A DNA stretch of 64,000 nucleotides from Rhodococcoides kyotonense (lineage in GTDB: Bacteria > Actinomycetota > Actinomycetes > Mycobacteriales > Mycobacteriaceae). The notes beneath the pieces were generated by a model. That model saw only the letters and a list, made by a program, of their open reading frames with translations. It made no database searches and was not told the DNA's origin. Positions 8,764-20,194 of this stretch are shown here, one piece after another (position 1 is the first letter of the stretch; the number at the start of each line of letters is the position of its first letter). Where the stretch lies: positions 434,001 through 498,000 of the forward strand of contig NZ_FZOW01000002.1 in assembly GCF_900188125.1 (NCBI RefSeq), read 5' to 3'. Both the position numbers and the translations under genes were made by a program.

Positions 8764-10014
8764 GTGGACGGTCGCACACCACTCGTGCTCGTGTCCGGTT
8801 GGACGGGGGCCATGGAGGATGTGACGACGGCATTGCTCGCACCGGGAACCGTCGCCGTCCGACATGATCTGAGCCGCGTATACGAGGGCGTCGTCCGGCG
8901 AACTCTCTATGCGGCGGGCGAAAGTCCTCGCGAGACCATTCTGGAGTTGGCGCACGGCTGCGTGTCGTGCACGCTCCGCGAGGATCTGCTGCCGTTGCTG
9001 AGGAAACTCGCCCGGCGCAGCTCGATCGACCGCATCGTTGTCGCCATGGACCCCGCCCTCGAACCCGAGGCGCTCTGCTGGGCGATCGAGAACGTCGTCG
9101 TCGCCGGTGTTGTCGGTCAGGTCGACGGGTCGGCGTCCCGCGACGTGCGCATCTCCGCGGTCGTCGATTGCCTCGACGCGTCGACATGGCTCGCCGACGC
9201 CTCGGGCGACGACGCCCTCGCCGACCGCGGCATCGTCGCGAGCGGAGACGACGACCGGACCGTCGCACAACTCGTCGTCGGACAGGTCGATTACGCCGAC
9301 GCGCTGGTCGTCTCTGCAGGGCCGGAGGTCGACGGCTGGGAACGCGCGAAACTCGGCGCCGTTCTCACGCGTCTTGCACCTGGGGCACCCGTCGCCTGGG
9401 CGGGACCTGGTGACACGCTCGACGCGGAAGCCTTGCTCGCTGCGGTGCCGTTCGATGCGCGTCGCGGCGAGATTTCCGACGCGTTCTCGCCGCTGCTGCG
9501 GGGACAGCCGCCGTTGACGGCCGACTGCGGGGTCACGCTCGTCGAATTCACTGCCACGAGGCCGTTCCATCCTGAGCGCCTGCACGAGGCCATCGACGTT
9601 CTGCTCGACGGAGTCGTCACCGCACGCGGACGAGCCTGGGTCGCAACACAACCCGACGAGGCCCTGTGGATCGAATCCGCCGGTGGGGGACTACGCGTCG
9701 CGAGCGCCGGAAAGTGGCTCGCTGCAATGACTCCCGAAGAACAGGACCAGGTCGACACGACGCGTCGTGCGATGGCGGCACTGCGGTGGGACGACGAGTT
9801 CGGTGACAGGGACACCTCGATGGTGGTGTTGGTGCACGCGGCCGACCCGTCGGAGATCGACCGAACACTGCAGTGGGCCTTGGTGTCCGACGACGAAATG
9901 CTCACTCCCAATCGGTGGGCAACGTGGAACGACCCGTTCGGGCAGTTCCACGAAGATCCCTGCGAGACAACAGAATCTCCGTATTCGGAGCAATCCAGAG
10001 AGGCAACAGAATGA
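8764..10014 (+). CDS. mrf: COG0523/CobW-like protein of the zinc-starvation operon, degenerate P-loop (Mrf-like)
   Basis: 416 residues from a GTG start. The C-terminal CobW domain and the metal motif [10 protein letters not shown] (~residue 61-70) place it in the COG0523 family of zinc-related GTPases. However, where the Walker A GxxxxGK[ST] should be ([12 protein letters not shown], residues 9-20) the lysine and following Ser/Thr are missing, so GTP binding is doubtful. Divergent from the zinc-free ribosomal operon and co-transcribed with rpmE2 (ATGA overlap) and rpmF. In mycobacteria a protein in this position (Mrf) recruits a hibernation factor to zinc-free ribosomes; I assign that name by context and the conserved CVSC motif, not by alignment. 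Confidence 0.82.
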   Translation: MDGRTPLVLVSGWTGAMEDVTTALLAPGTVAVRHDLSRVYEGVVRRTLYAAGESPRETILELAHGCVSCTLREDLLPLLRKLARRSSIDRIVVAMDPALEPEALCWAIENVVVAGVVGQVDGSASRDVRISAVVDCLDASTWLADASGDDALADRGIVASGDDDRTVAQLVVGQVDYADALVVSAGPEVDGWERAKLGAVLTRLAPGAPVAWAGPGDTLDAEALLAAVPFDARRGEISDAFSPLLRGQPPLTADCGVTLVEFTATRPFHPERLHEAIDVLLDGVVTARGRAWVATQPDEALWIESAGGGLRVASAGKWLAAMTPEEQDQVDTTRRAMAALRWDDEFGDRDTSMVVLVHAADPSEIDRTLQWALVSDDEMLTPNRWATWNDPFGQFHEDPCETTESPYSEQSREATE

Positions 10015-10271
10015 AGCCAGGAATCCACCCCGACTACCATCCGGTCGTCTTCCAGGACGCGGGCACAGGAAGCAAATTCCTCACCCGCTCCACCATCACA
10101 TCGACCCGCGAAGTCGAATGGGAAGACGGCAACACCTATCCGCTGGTGATCGTCGACGTCACCTCCGAATCCCATCCCTTCTGGACCGGAGCCGCCCGCA
10201 TCATGGACACCCAGGGCCGCGTCGAGAAGTTCGAGAAGCGCTACGGGCGCCGCACACGAAAGGACGCCTGA
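10011..10271 (+). CDS. rpmE2: 50S ribosomal protein L31 type B (zinc-free)
   Basis: 86 residues starting at the ATG that overlaps the stop of the COG0523 gene (ATGA). Type B L31 signatures: [25 protein letters not shown], and [17 protein letters not shown]. It lacks the cysteines of zinc-binding type A L31. Replaces L31A in zinc-starved cells. Confidence 0.95.
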   Translation: MKPGIHPDYHPVVFQDAGTGSKFLTRSTITSTREVEWEDGNTYPLVIVDVTSESHPFWTGAARIMDTQGRVEKFEKRYGRRTRKDA

Positions 10272-10274
10272 GCC

Positions 10275-10442
10275 ATGGCCGTTCCGAAGAGGAAGATGTC
10301 CCGCTCGAACACCAGGAGCCGTCGGGCGCAGTGGAAAGCTGTCGCACCGGATCTCGTGACCGTCCGTGTGGGGGGTCAGGACTTCCGCGTCCCGCGCCGG
10401 CTCGTCAAGGCCGTACGAACGGGCGCGTACGACCCGAGTTAG
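10275..10442 (+). CDS. rpmF: 50S ribosomal protein L32, zinc-free form
   Basis: 55 residues, [20 protein letters not shown] to TGAYDPS, three bases after rpmE2. L32 N-terminus is typical, but the C-terminal zinc cysteines are absent. With S14, S18, L28, L31 and L33 it makes six alternative ribosomal proteins at one locus. It is followed by the 30-bp repeat array at 10501. Confidence 0.92.
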   Translation: MAVPKRKMSRSNTRSRRAQWKAVAPDLVTVRVGGQDFRVPRRLVKAVRTGAYDPS

Positions 10443-10500
10443 CCGTCTGGTTGCCCCTGGCCATGGTTGTGAGCGAATGTGACATGTGGTCACTTGAAGT

Positions 10501-10620
10501 GACTGAATGGGGCCCTCGCTCAGCTGGGGTGACCGAAGGCCGCCCTCGCTCAGCTGGGGTGACCGAATGGGGCCCTCGCTCACCCGGGGTGACCGAAGGC
10601 CGCCCTCGCTCACCTAACGT
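10501..10620. repeat. Four tandem 30-bp repeats, family B, array 1
   Basis: Exactly four contiguous 30-bp units, each GACYGAA... with CCCTCGCTCA in the middle. Units 1 and 3 contain GAATGGGGCCC, units 2 and 4 GAAGGCCGCCC, so the higher-order period is 60 bp. An opposite-orientation partial unit (GTGAGCGAATGTGACATG) precedes it at 10470. The reverse complement matches the array at 38571-38697. Lies between the convergent rpmF and the monooxygenase regulator. Confidence 0.9.
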
Positions 10621-10643
10621 GACCAGGCTCCTGGCCGGTGAGG

Positions 10644-12395
10644 TCAGAGATCGATGCCGAACTCGCGGATCCGCCGGTAGATGGTGGCCCGCGACATGCC
10701 GAGTGCATCGGCCGCGGCCTGTTTGCTTCCCCCGTTGCTTTCGAGGCTGCGCACGATGGCGTCTCGGTTGAGCGCTTCCATCGGGGTGAGCGTTCGACGG
10801 CTCAGGGACCGGGTGATCGGGGGCAGCTTGTCGATGTCGGCTGTGCCCGACCTCTGGTTCTGCACGATTTCCTGCAGTATCTCGCGTAACTGGGCGACGT
10901 TGCCCGGCCAGCTGTACTTCGTCAGTTGTCGGATTGCTGCGTGGGAGAGAGTCAATTCGCGACCGTGGCTGAGCTGGCGAAGGATGTACGGGATCAGTTT
11001 GTGCAGATCCTCGATGCGGTGCCGGAGAGCAGGCACGTGCACGGTGTGGGCGAAGAACGGGAGTACGAGGGCGTCGCTGTCGTTTCGGTCCGCCCCTGCG
11101 CCGATCGTCACTCCGATCCAGCCTGCGTGTTCGCGTCCCTGAACGATGTCGGCGATGGAACGTTGTTGCTCGTCGGGCAATTCGTCGACGTCGCGAATGA
11201 TGACACTGAATCCGTCCTGCTCCAGCTCGTACTCGAGCGAGCGCATAGTGTCCGCCTCCATGAGGCCGATCGCGGAGAAGAAGACCGTCTTGGTCGAAAT
11301 ATGCTGTATCGCAGATGCTTTGAGAATGCTGAACCGGCCACTTCCCGGTTCACCGGACACAGCCACCCATTCCTGTTGTTTGGCACACTGTGCGATCTGC
11401 TGACAGCTGTGTCTCCACGACGAGCTGTCGCCGACGATCCCGGGGAGCGCTTTGGCCCTGTCGACGGCGATGTGCGTCGTGACCGGCCCCATGAGATACG
11501 CGTGATACACCGCCATTCCCCGACGCGAGGACAGGGTGGTGTCCATCGCCCGTGACAGCCGAACCGACTGTCCGCCCGGCAAAGTGAGTACGTACTGGCT
11601 TCCGGCGCCGTTGGTCAGATCGGCTGCGTGTTCGACGACGGCAGCCTGATCCTGGGGAGCGAGCGCCCTGCGCAGTCTCTTGTTGAGCAGCACGATGTCG
11701 TCACCCAGAGCGAGCACTCCGACTTGGGGCGAGCGTCGACACGCGCGGAGGTAGGCGTTGAGCAGTGCGGTCTGCTCCTCGCTCGACTGCGACAGCAAGC
11801 GCCCCTCTATCTGCGCGGTGGCAGAGCGAGCCAACGTGACCAGCAGCGGGGCGCCGTCGTCGACCCATCCGGTGACGTCGAGAACGCCGACGACCGTTCC
11901 GCTGATGGGATGGATGATCGGCACGCCCGCGCAGACGAGTCCGCCCAGATCCTCGACGTAGTGTTCGGCCCCGGACACCAGGGTGGGTTGCCGAGTCTCG
12001 AGTGCGGTTCCGATTCCGTTGGTGCCGGCGAATTGTTCGGAATAGCTGAAACCGGGAGCGAGATTGACGGTGTCGAGCCGCCTGATCAGTTCCCCGCTCC
12101 CGGTCGTTCGGTCCAGCACTACTCCGTCGGCGGACGTCAGGATCACCGACACCGGCTCGTCGACCAGCCCGTCGGCGAGCTGACGAAGTACCGGATCGGC
12201 CGCGACGACCAGCGGACTGTCGAGGTCAGGGTCGCGAACGTACGGCAAGCTCAGGCGGTCCGGGTGGACGTTGAGCGAACGGGATCGTTCCCAGGAGAAG
12301 GAAATCGGATCGCGAACCGACTCGTCGAACTGCTGGTCCGCAAAGAACCTCTCGCGCGCTTTGCGAAGGTCCCGCCCTGGTATGTGGTTGCCCAT
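10644..12395 (-). CDS. mimR: GAF-AAA+-Fis activator of the monooxygenase operon (MimR-like), degenerate ATPase
   Basis: 583 residues from the ATG at 12395, chosen for the GCGGGGA Shine-Dalgarno. Architecture: N-terminal sensor with GAF-like part (~60-210; GFSYSEQFAGTNGIGTALE is the AcoR-family signature), a degenerate AAA+ domain, and a C-terminal Fis helix-turn-helix (SKQAAADALGMSRATIYRR). Walker A reads GEPGSGRF near 345-352 (lysine replaced by arginine) and no GAFTGA sigma-54 contact loop is seen. That fits an actinobacterium without RpoN. Related MimR activates the mim monooxygenase genes in mycobacteria, with acetone as a reported inducer. Downstream of groEL in the same direction, separated by a terminator hairpin. 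Confidence 0.88.
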   Translation of the reverse strand: MGNHIPGRDLRKARERFFADQQFDESVRDPISFSWERSRSLNVHPDRLSLPYVRDPDLDSPLVVAADPVLRQLADGLVDEPVSVILTSADGVVLDRTTGSGELIRRLDTVNLAPGFSYSEQFAGTNGIGTALETRQPTLVSGAEHYVEDLGGLVCAGVPIIHPISGTVVGVLDVTGWVDDGAPLLVTLARSATAQIEGRLLSQSSEEQTALLNAYLRACRRSPQVGVLALGDDIVLLNKRLRRALAPQDQAAVVEHAADLTNGAGSQYVLTLPGGQSVRLSRAMDTTLSSRRGMAVYHAYLMGPVTTHIAVDRAKALPGIVGDSSSWRHSCQQIAQCAKQQEWVAVSGEPGSGRFSILKASAIQHISTKTVFFSAIGLMEADTMRSLEYELEQDGFSVIIRDVDELPDEQQRSIADIVQGREHAGWIGVTIGAGADRNDSDALVLPFFAHTVHVPALRHRIEDLHKLIPYILRQLSHGRELTLSHAAIRQLTKYSWPGNVAQLREILQEIVQNQRSGTADIDKLPPITRSLSRRTLTPMEALNRDAIVRSLESNGGSKQAAADALGMSRATIYRRIREFGIDL

Positions 12396-12556
12396 TGATC
12401 CCCGCCTGCACATCGAGCGCACTGTCCGAATCTGCGAACTCACATGCCATCGTGTCGAATAAAGGGAAAGTCGTACGCGCCACCGATTTTAGTGGAGAAA
12501 AACGATTTCCGACTCGTTTTCCATCATCCGGCTGCCACCGAAGTGCGCACACGGAA

Positions 12557-12585
12557 AGGCGATGGCGTTAGAGACGCCATCGCCT
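12557..12585. terminator. Terminator behind the prm/mim-groEL operon
   Basis: Perfect 12-bp stem 12557-12568 (AGGCGATGGCGT) with 12574-12585 and a 5-nt loop, 8 bp beyond the groEL stop on the minus strand. It separates groEL from the regulator, so the regulator probably has its own promoter in 12396-12556. Confidence 0.8.
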
Positions 12586-12593
12586 GCTTCCGA

Positions 12594-14551
<1,958 letters not shown>

Positions 14552-14577
14552 GTCGAAGTTCCCTTCGTGAGAGAGCG

Positions 14578-14922
14578 TCAGGGAATCTCGGCGAGGTCGA
14601 ACCCGATGTACTCGGCTGCATCCTCGGGACTGGCGAAAAGCATTGTCCTGTCGTCGAGATGGACCATTCGGCCGTAGTGCGTCGAGCTGATCTCCTCGAA
14701 TACCGAGCCGTCGAACTCCTGGCCGAGAGCGTCGGTCAGCTCGTCGTAGTCGAACGAGAGCAGCTTGGTGCCGTCGACACGAATCATCGACGGGTACTCG
14801 GTGAGTTCGACGCCGTCCTTGGCGCCCATCACGTCGGCGACGACGCGTCCCACCGGGGTGTTCATGAGCGTGACGCCGCACATGTTCGAGAATTCCGTGG
14901 ACGATCCGAATTGCATGGTCAT
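14578..14922 (-). CDS. prmD: Propane/phenol-type monooxygenase coupling (effector) protein
   Basis: 114 residues. MmoB/DmpM-type regulatory protein that binds the hydroxylase and tunes electron transfer and substrate access; it has no cofactor. The fold signature here is [17 protein letters not shown] near the start. Start is ATG at 14922 with AAGGAG 8 bases upstream; it overlaps the prmC stop (ATGA). Called mimD in mycobacteria. Confidence 0.92.
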   Translation of the reverse strand: MTMQFGSSTEFSNMCGVTLMNTPVGRVVADVMGAKDGVELTEYPSMIRVDGTKLLSFDYDELTDALGQEFDGSVFEEISSTHYGRMVHLDDRTMLFASPEDAAEYIGFDLAEIP

Positions 14923-16025
14923 CGTGCCAACTCCTTGGGGATGTCGAGGCCGAGGGATTCGAGGAGAACGGTGAACTTCGTGACTGCGGCGTCCAGGCTG
15001 GACGCGAACGTGACGGCCTTGTCGGCCGGCTGCGACCAGATCGGCTGCAGGGCACGGGCGGCGTCGAGGCATCTCGGCACCCACACCGACATCCATTCGC
15101 CGAACAGCGCGCGATTGGCGTCGCCGTGCTCGGGATCTCGTGTCAGCAGCTGGAACAGGGTGCGTGTGTAGGAGAGGTCGCGGTCGTAATCGTGCTCACC
15201 CGTGCCGACGATCGTGGGCGTGATGTAGTCACCGTTGCGCGCGGAAATCTGCATCACCAATTCGGTACGGAACAGTGAACCCACGAGCTGTTCGAAGACG
15301 ATGTTCGACGCGAACAGCAACTCGCACCAGTCGGGCACCGCGGTGAGCTGTTCGACGGCTTCTCGCGTCGGCTGCCATTCGGGAGCGCTCTTCCACACCT
15401 CGACGTGGGCCGACCCGTCGAACGGGACATCGGCCTCGGATAGATCGAGGTTGAACAACGCGAGGTCCTGAGCGAACCGCATCTTGTGCGCAGCGTTCAC
15501 CGCCACGGCCGTGTTGATCATGTTGGTCGGGCCCGACCGCTGAATCGATGTGAACACGTGCAGGGCCAGACCGTTCTCGGCATGCATCCACGCTCCGAGG
15601 TTGCGCTCGATGAACTTGAGCCACGGGGTATTCCAGCCGTCGTATGCGCGTGCTCTTTTCGCATTGCTCAGGCAGAGTTCGACCTGATGCACCACCGCAG
15701 AATTGTTGCGGTAGATGGTCTGATCCCATTCCTCGTTCGGGTCGAGAAATTCGTGCCAGTTCGACGACTTGGCAGCCGTCCACTCTTGCGGGTAGCCGCC
15801 GGGGCCGTCGCCGAATCCGTAGATCCAGCCCTGCGTCAGGTGCCGGTCGGGGTCGGGTTGCACGTCGACGGTGACGTCTTCGTACATCGTCGCCCGACGC
15901 TTGGCCGGGGTGTAGTAGCTGTAGCTCCGGCTTTTCGAGCTGGGAAAGTCCAGCGCTCCGGCTTCGGAGTCGGTGAACTCGATCGTGGGGAAGCTGCGCT
16001 GCTTCGCCCCGGGGGATGCGGTCAT
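14919..16025 (-). CDS. prmC: Binuclear-iron monooxygenase, small (beta) hydroxylase subunit
   Basis: 368 residues. Ferritin-like beta subunit of the soluble diiron monooxygenases; lacks the iron ligands but holds the hydroxylase dimer together. Recognisable segments: [20 protein letters not shown] and [14 protein letters not shown] near the N-terminus, then [15 protein letters not shown] helical end (here [12 protein letters not shown]). RBS AAGAGG before ATG at 16025. Gene order large subunit, reductase, small subunit, coupling protein is the same as in prmABCD/mimABCD. Confidence 0.94.
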   Translation of the reverse strand: MTASPGAKQRSFPTIEFTDSEAGALDFPSSKSRSYSYYTPAKRRATMYEDVTVDVQPDPDRHLTQGWIYGFGDGPGGYPQEWTAAKSSNWHEFLDPNEEWDQTIYRNNSAVVHQVELCLSNAKRARAYDGWNTPWLKFIERNLGAWMHAENGLALHVFTSIQRSGPTNMINTAVAVNAAHKMRFAQDLALFNLDLSEADVPFDGSAHVEVWKSAPEWQPTREAVEQLTAVPDWCELLFASNIVFEQLVGSLFRTELVMQISARNGDYITPTIVGTGEHDYDRDLSYTRTLFQLLTRDPEHGDANRALFGEWMSVWVPRCLDAARALQPIWSQPADKAVTFASSLDAAVTKFTVLLESLGLDIPKELAR

Positions 16026-16042
16026 GTCTGGCCTCTTTCGTT

Positions 16043-17086
16043 TCAGTCGAACGCCGGGCTGGTGAACTTGTCGTAGAAGATCTGGTCGGACGGCGTGCCT
16101 CGGACGTCGAGGAGTTCGAGTGCTGCGTCGACCATCGGGGGAGGCCCGCACAGGTAGACCTCCGACTTCGCTATGGACGGTTCGAGGCGGTCTACTGCAT
16201 CGGTCACGTTGCCTTCCTCGACGGCAATTGCGCCCGACGACTGTGCGCCTGCTGCATCGGACACACATGCGACGAACGTGAAGTCGACCAAAGATTCACC
16301 GAGCGAACGGATTTCGTCGACGTAGAACAGATCTTTCGGTGTCCGGGCACCGTAGTAGAAGTGAACCGGCCGGGTGTTCCCGGTCTCGCTCATATGCCGA
16401 ACCAACGACAGGATCGGGGCCATGCCTGCACCGCCGCCGATGCACACCACTGGCAGGACGTGACCGTCCTTCAGAGTCGACGTGCCGTACGGTCCAGTCA
16501 GGTCGATCTCGTCGCCGACGGTTATCCCGTCGTCGAGCAGTGCGGCGAACTTGCCACCGGGATACTTCTTGATGAGAAATTCGACATTGTTCGGCGTCGA
16601 GGGTGTCGACGCCATGGAGAACGATCTGACGTCGTCGGAATCGGGTATTCGTAGGTCGGCGTACTGACCCGGTTTGAAGTCGAACACGGCCGGTTCGACG
16701 GGCTCGAGCCGCAATGCCACGATGTCGCCGGTGACCGATTCCAGTGACGCGACACGGGTGGTGACGCTCTGAATCGGAATTCCATTGAGAAGTTCGTCCT
16801 CGTCGAAGTTGAGCAGTTCGATCGTGCAGTCACTGTAAGCCTTTGTACGGCAGAGCAATACGAATCCATCGTTTTCTTCGGCTTCGTTGCACGCAAAAGT
16901 CGAGTGATTCTCCATCTGAATATCGCCGTCGAGCACGAACGACTTGCAGGCCGAACAGCGGCCCTCGCGGCAGCCGTGCATGAGGTGGATGCCCTGTCGG
17001 AATGCCGCGTCGAGGATGTGTTCGTCTTCGTGGACGTCCATCTCGATGTCGACCGGTTCGAACGTGATGCGGTGGGTGTCGGCCAC
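16043..17086 (-). CDS. prmB: Monooxygenase reductase (2Fe-2S ferredoxin, FAD, NAD)
   Basis: 347 residues from a GTG with AGGAG 6 bases upstream. Passes electrons from NADH to the diiron hydroxylase. Plant-type 2Fe-2S ligands are Cys39, Cys44, Cys47 and Cys79 (CREGRCSAC ... LLC). The FAD site has RSFSMAST, and the NAD site GGGAGMAPILSLVRHM, followed by the C-terminal CGPPPMVDAAL motif. Complete length for this family. 17 bp separate it from prmC, 85 bp from prmA. Confidence 0.96.
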   Translation of the reverse strand: MADTHRITFEPVDIEMDVHEDEHILDAAFRQGIHLMHGCREGRCSACKSFVLDGDIQMENHSTFACNEAEENDGFVLLCRTKAYSDCTIELLNFDEDELLNGIPIQSVTTRVASLESVTGDIVALRLEPVEPAVFDFKPGQYADLRIPDSDDVRSFSMASTPSTPNNVEFLIKKYPGGKFAALLDDGITVGDEIDLTGPYGTSTLKDGHVLPVVCIGGGAGMAPILSLVRHMSETGNTRPVHFYYGARTPKDLFYVDEIRSLGESLVDFTFVACVSDAAGAQSSGAIAVEEGNVTDAVDRLEPSIAKSEVYLCGPPPMVDAALELLDVRGTPSDQIFYDKFTSPAFD

Positions 17087-17171
17087 GAGGGTCTCCTGAA
17101 GTGGATGTGTCGATCACGCTGGATACGGTGGGCAGCGCCGAGGGGTTCGGGCGCTGCCCACCGGGCCTGGA

Positions 17172-18803
17172 TCAGGCGGGCGCGGTCGCGCCGGCGCGAT
17201 ATTCGGCGATGTGCGCTTTCCGCTCCGCGTCGGACATCTGGTTCAGCAGCACGTTCGGACTCTGGAAGGTGTTGCCGCGGACGTCGTCCAACGTCCACAT
17301 CTTCTTCGGATCGAGATCGAGATGCGGCTGCCCGACGAGCGTCTTGCCGTCGTCGCGGACATATCCGAGATCCTTGACGATGTCGGCGAGATCCTTGTCG
17401 TGGTGCAGCGTTTCCCACTCACGGAAACCGGTGAGTCGGCCCATGTTCGGGGTGTCCTTGCCCTCGTACTCGCCCCGGAACGCGACCGCGTCGGTCCAGT
17501 AGCAGGTTTCGGAACAATAAGTGCGCCACTGGTTGTCGACTTTCTCGACGACCATGTCCTCGCGGATCAGAGCCGGCACCATGCACGTCCAGCAGCGGTG
17601 CGGGTACTGGTAGCCGACTTCCTCGAACGCGATCGGCTTGTTACGGCCCGGGTAGGCGAGGCGGTTGTAGTTCTCCCACCACTTGCCGTACTTGCTGTAC
17701 CAGCCCGGGTACTTGTGCTCGAACCACTCGAAGTCCTTGTCGGTCATGGTGTCGATGCGCCAGTAGTTGACCGGCCATCCCGTCGCGAAGAATCTGGCGA
17801 CCTCGTGCACGTAGCCCTTGTTGGTGATCCGGTTCCATGCCTCCTCGACCAGGTCGTGGGGGATCGTCAAGCCGTACTTCTCGAGCGGAATGAGGTAGCT
17901 GCGGTAGTAGTCGTCGTAGATCCAGCGGCGCCACATCTCCGCATAGCTCTCGCGGTCCTTGCGACGATCCTTGGTGCCGTACTCGATGAACGTGCCGATG
18001 GCCGCGTCGACGACGCAGTGGTTGTTCCACCACGCATACCGCAGATCACGTTCCAGCAGTGGACGATTGCGCTCGTCGGCGAGTGCCATCAGTAGGATCG
18101 AGTAGCCGTTGGAGATGTGGCGGGACTCGTCGGACTGCACCGAGTGGAAGACCGTCGGCAATAAATAGTCGCCGTTGGCGGCTGCCTCGTCGGGCATCGC
18201 GACGAACAACGTGTTCGTGAACGCGGTTTCGGCGACGACCGTCAGATAGATGTTCGCGGCGGTGATGGCATCACCGGTGATGAATCCTTCACCGAACTGG
18301 CGGCCGATGGTGCCCGCGTAATTGTTGGCGAAAGCCTTCTCCGTCATGTCGAACCCGGCGGGGTCGATGTAGTTGTTCATGTACAGCTTCTTGAGATTCA
18401 TCTGAATCGTCGAGTGCCGGACCTCGTCGATCATCTGCACAGCCAGACCGTTGTGGATCTCGGGGTTCGGGACGGCGTCGATCGCCATCGGCATTGCACG
18501 TGCCGCGGAGATCTCGGGGAACGGAATGATCGAGAGGAACAGCTTCTGCCATTCGAGCCAGCGCTGCTGGACCTGGCGGAACATGTTGCCGCGGATCGCG
18601 CCGTCCATCGCGCCGTAGACCCGGTTGTCCTTCTCTTCCTCCATCGGGAAGTACGACCGCATGATCTGCTTGAGCGGGTCCTTCTTCGGTGCCTTCTCGA
18701 ACGTGTAGTCCGTGCCGAAGCGAGTTGCCGGGGTGGCGAACGTGGGTTCCCACGTAAGCTCGGAGATCTTCGCGTGTGCCTTGGTAAGGCTCTGCCTGCT
18801 CAA
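17172..18803 (-). CDS. prmA: Binuclear-iron (propane 2-)monooxygenase, large (alpha) hydroxylase subunit
   Basis: 543 residues from a TTG start that is firmly set by AGGAGG 7 bases upstream. Catalytic subunit that inserts oxygen into propane, acetone or phenol-type substrates. Candidate diiron ligands are Glu98, Glu127 and His130 (DEVRH), Glu192, and Glu226 and His229 (DESRH). This is the standard two ExxH-pair layout. Highest similarity in memory is to PrmA of Rhodococcus/Gordonia and MimA of Mycobacterium. First gene of the operon; the 193-bp divergent upstream region carries an inverted repeat at 18893. No alcohol dehydrogenase or amidohydrolase follows, unlike some other prm/mim clusters. 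Confidence 0.96.
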   Translation of the reverse strand: MSRQSLTKAHAKISELTWEPTFATPATRFGTDYTFEKAPKKDPLKQIMRSYFPMEEEKDNRVYGAMDGAIRGNMFRQVQQRWLEWQKLFLSIIPFPEISAARAMPMAIDAVPNPEIHNGLAVQMIDEVRHSTIQMNLKKLYMNNYIDPAGFDMTEKAFANNYAGTIGRQFGEGFITGDAITAANIYLTVVAETAFTNTLFVAMPDEAAANGDYLLPTVFHSVQSDESRHISNGYSILLMALADERNRPLLERDLRYAWWNNHCVVDAAIGTFIEYGTKDRRKDRESYAEMWRRWIYDDYYRSYLIPLEKYGLTIPHDLVEEAWNRITNKGYVHEVARFFATGWPVNYWRIDTMTDKDFEWFEHKYPGWYSKYGKWWENYNRLAYPGRNKPIAFEEVGYQYPHRCWTCMVPALIREDMVVEKVDNQWRTYCSETCYWTDAVAFRGEYEGKDTPNMGRLTGFREWETLHHDKDLADIVKDLGYVRDDGKTLVGQPHLDLDPKKMWTLDDVRGNTFQSPNVLLNQMSDAERKAHIAEYRAGATAPA

Positions 18804-18892
18804 AGTGCGCCTCCTGGATGCGAGGGCGGCGGGGTTGCCGACCTTGTCGGGAAGATGTGTTGCTGATTGAACACCGTGATCTGCGTCTCATC

Positions 18893-18909
18893 CGTCTCAA
18901 TTTGAGACG
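18893..18909. promoter_or_regulatory. Inverted repeat upstream of prmA, candidate activator site
   Basis: CGTCTCAATTTGAGACG, two perfect 8-bp arms around one base, 90 bp upstream of the prmA start. A further GCGTCTCATC half-site is adjacent (18883). The distance suits an upstream activator site for the Fis-type regulator encoded at the other end of the operon. Binding is inferred. Confidence 0.55.
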
Positions 18910-18996
18910 TGGAGCACAAAACCGCCGAGGATGCAACTGGTCGCCGCGTGCGAAAAGGCCTCGCAGGGGGTGCGTGTCTGCCGTTAGTGTGTCGAA

Positions 18997-20160
18997 GTGC
19001 CAATCGCCTCTGTCTTTCGTTTCGCTGCCTTTCGGTCCGCGCTCGTCGCGTCTCTGACGCTGCTCGTCGTCACGTCGACGGCAGTCGCTGCGTCTGCGGA
19101 CGAGGCCGATCGCACGCCGGGCACCGTCGTCGCAGTCGAGGCCCTGGCGTCGGATCTGTGGCTTCCCGGCACTGCCGAGGCCAAGCGCATCACGTACTGG
19201 ACCATCGGATCGAACGGTGAGCCCGCGCTCTCGACCGGCGCATTCTTCGTCCCCGAAGGCACCGCGCCCGACGGCGGCTGGCCCGTGATCGGATGGGCTC
19301 ACGGAACATCAGGCCTCGACGACAACTGCGCGCCCTCGCTCATCGGACCTGCCGACGCTCAGCGCGACCGTCAATACCTCGGTACCTGGCTGGCTCAGGG
19401 ATACGCGATCGCCGCGACGGACTACGTCGGCCTGGGCACTCCAGGGCTCATGCCGTATCTCGACGGCAAGGTCTCGGCCCACAGTGTTGTCGATTCGGTG
19501 AAAGCATCACGAGAGGTCGACGCCTCCCTGTCGAACAAGTGGGTCGTCGTCGGCCAGTCTCAAGGTGGCGGCGCGGCGATCACGACGGCCAGATACGCGA
19601 CGGAATTCGGCGGACCCGAACTCGACTACCGCGGTGCCGTCGGCACCGGAGTGCCGGCCAATATCGAATTGGCTTTGCTGCCACTGGGTCCCGGCGTCCT
19701 ACCGGTCCGGGCGAGCAAAGCGCTGACGACGTATCTGCTGTACATCCTGTCGGGTCTGCGGACGGCGCATCCAGAGGTCGACATCGATTCGTACCTCACC
19801 GAGGAAGGTCGAGCTGCCGTCGACACATCCGAAACGTTGTGTGTGCTGGACGCGGAGGAAGAGTTCGGCGGTGTGGTGTCGGGTGATTTGTTCGCCAAAC
19901 CGCTGAATCAGATTCCGAACTTCTACGGACTGGTGAACGACTACATGGGCGTGCCGACGAGCGGCTACGACCGACCAGTATTCATCGGCCAAGGTCTGAC
20001 GGACGTGGATGTGCCTGCACCGGCGGCCCTTTCGCTGGTCGCGCAGATGAAGGCCAACGGGCAGGACGTCACTCTGCACACCTACCCGACCGACCACAGC
20101 GGTGCATTGCTTCAGTCGCAGGCTGATTCGATCCCGTTCGTGAAGCACTTGTTCGAATAG
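18997..20160 (+). CDS. Secreted lipase / alpha-beta hydrolase (LIP family)
   Basis: 387 residues from a GTG. A signal peptide (RSALVASLTLLVVTSTAVAASA) with AxA cleavage near residue 34 is followed by a secretory-lipase-type alpha/beta hydrolase. The nucleophile is Ser188 in GQSQGG; candidate acid is in GLTDVDVP (~337) and His367 in TDHSGA. The oxyanion region is WAHGTSGLDDNC. Usual length for the family (about 390-430). Divergent from prmA and 34 bp before rtcB. Substrate probably acylglycerols or other esters outside the cell (signal peptide residues listed here exceed no functional motif). Confidence 0.88.
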   Translation: MPIASVFRFAAFRSALVASLTLLVVTSTAVAASADEADRTPGTVVAVEALASDLWLPGTAEAKRITYWTIGSNGEPALSTGAFFVPEGTAPDGGWPVIGWAHGTSGLDDNCAPSLIGPADAQRDRQYLGTWLAQGYAIAATDYVGLGTPGLMPYLDGKVSAHSVVDSVKASREVDASLSNKWVVVGQSQGGGAAITTARYATEFGGPELDYRGAVGTGVPANIELALLPLGPGVLPVRASKALTTYLLYILSGLRTAHPEVDIDSYLTEEGRAAVDTSETLCVLDAEEEFGGVVSGDLFAKPLNQIPNFYGLVNDYMGVPTSGYDRPVFIGQGLTDVDVPAPAALSLVAQMKANGQDVTLHTYPTDHSGALLQSQADSIPFVKHLFE

Positions 20161-20194
20161 CGCTCCCGATCGCCGGGGGCAGAAAGGAAACACC

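Noticed and set aside
10501..10620. Possible CRISPR array
   Set aside because: Units are contiguous 30-bp repeats with no unique spacers and no cas genes in the window.
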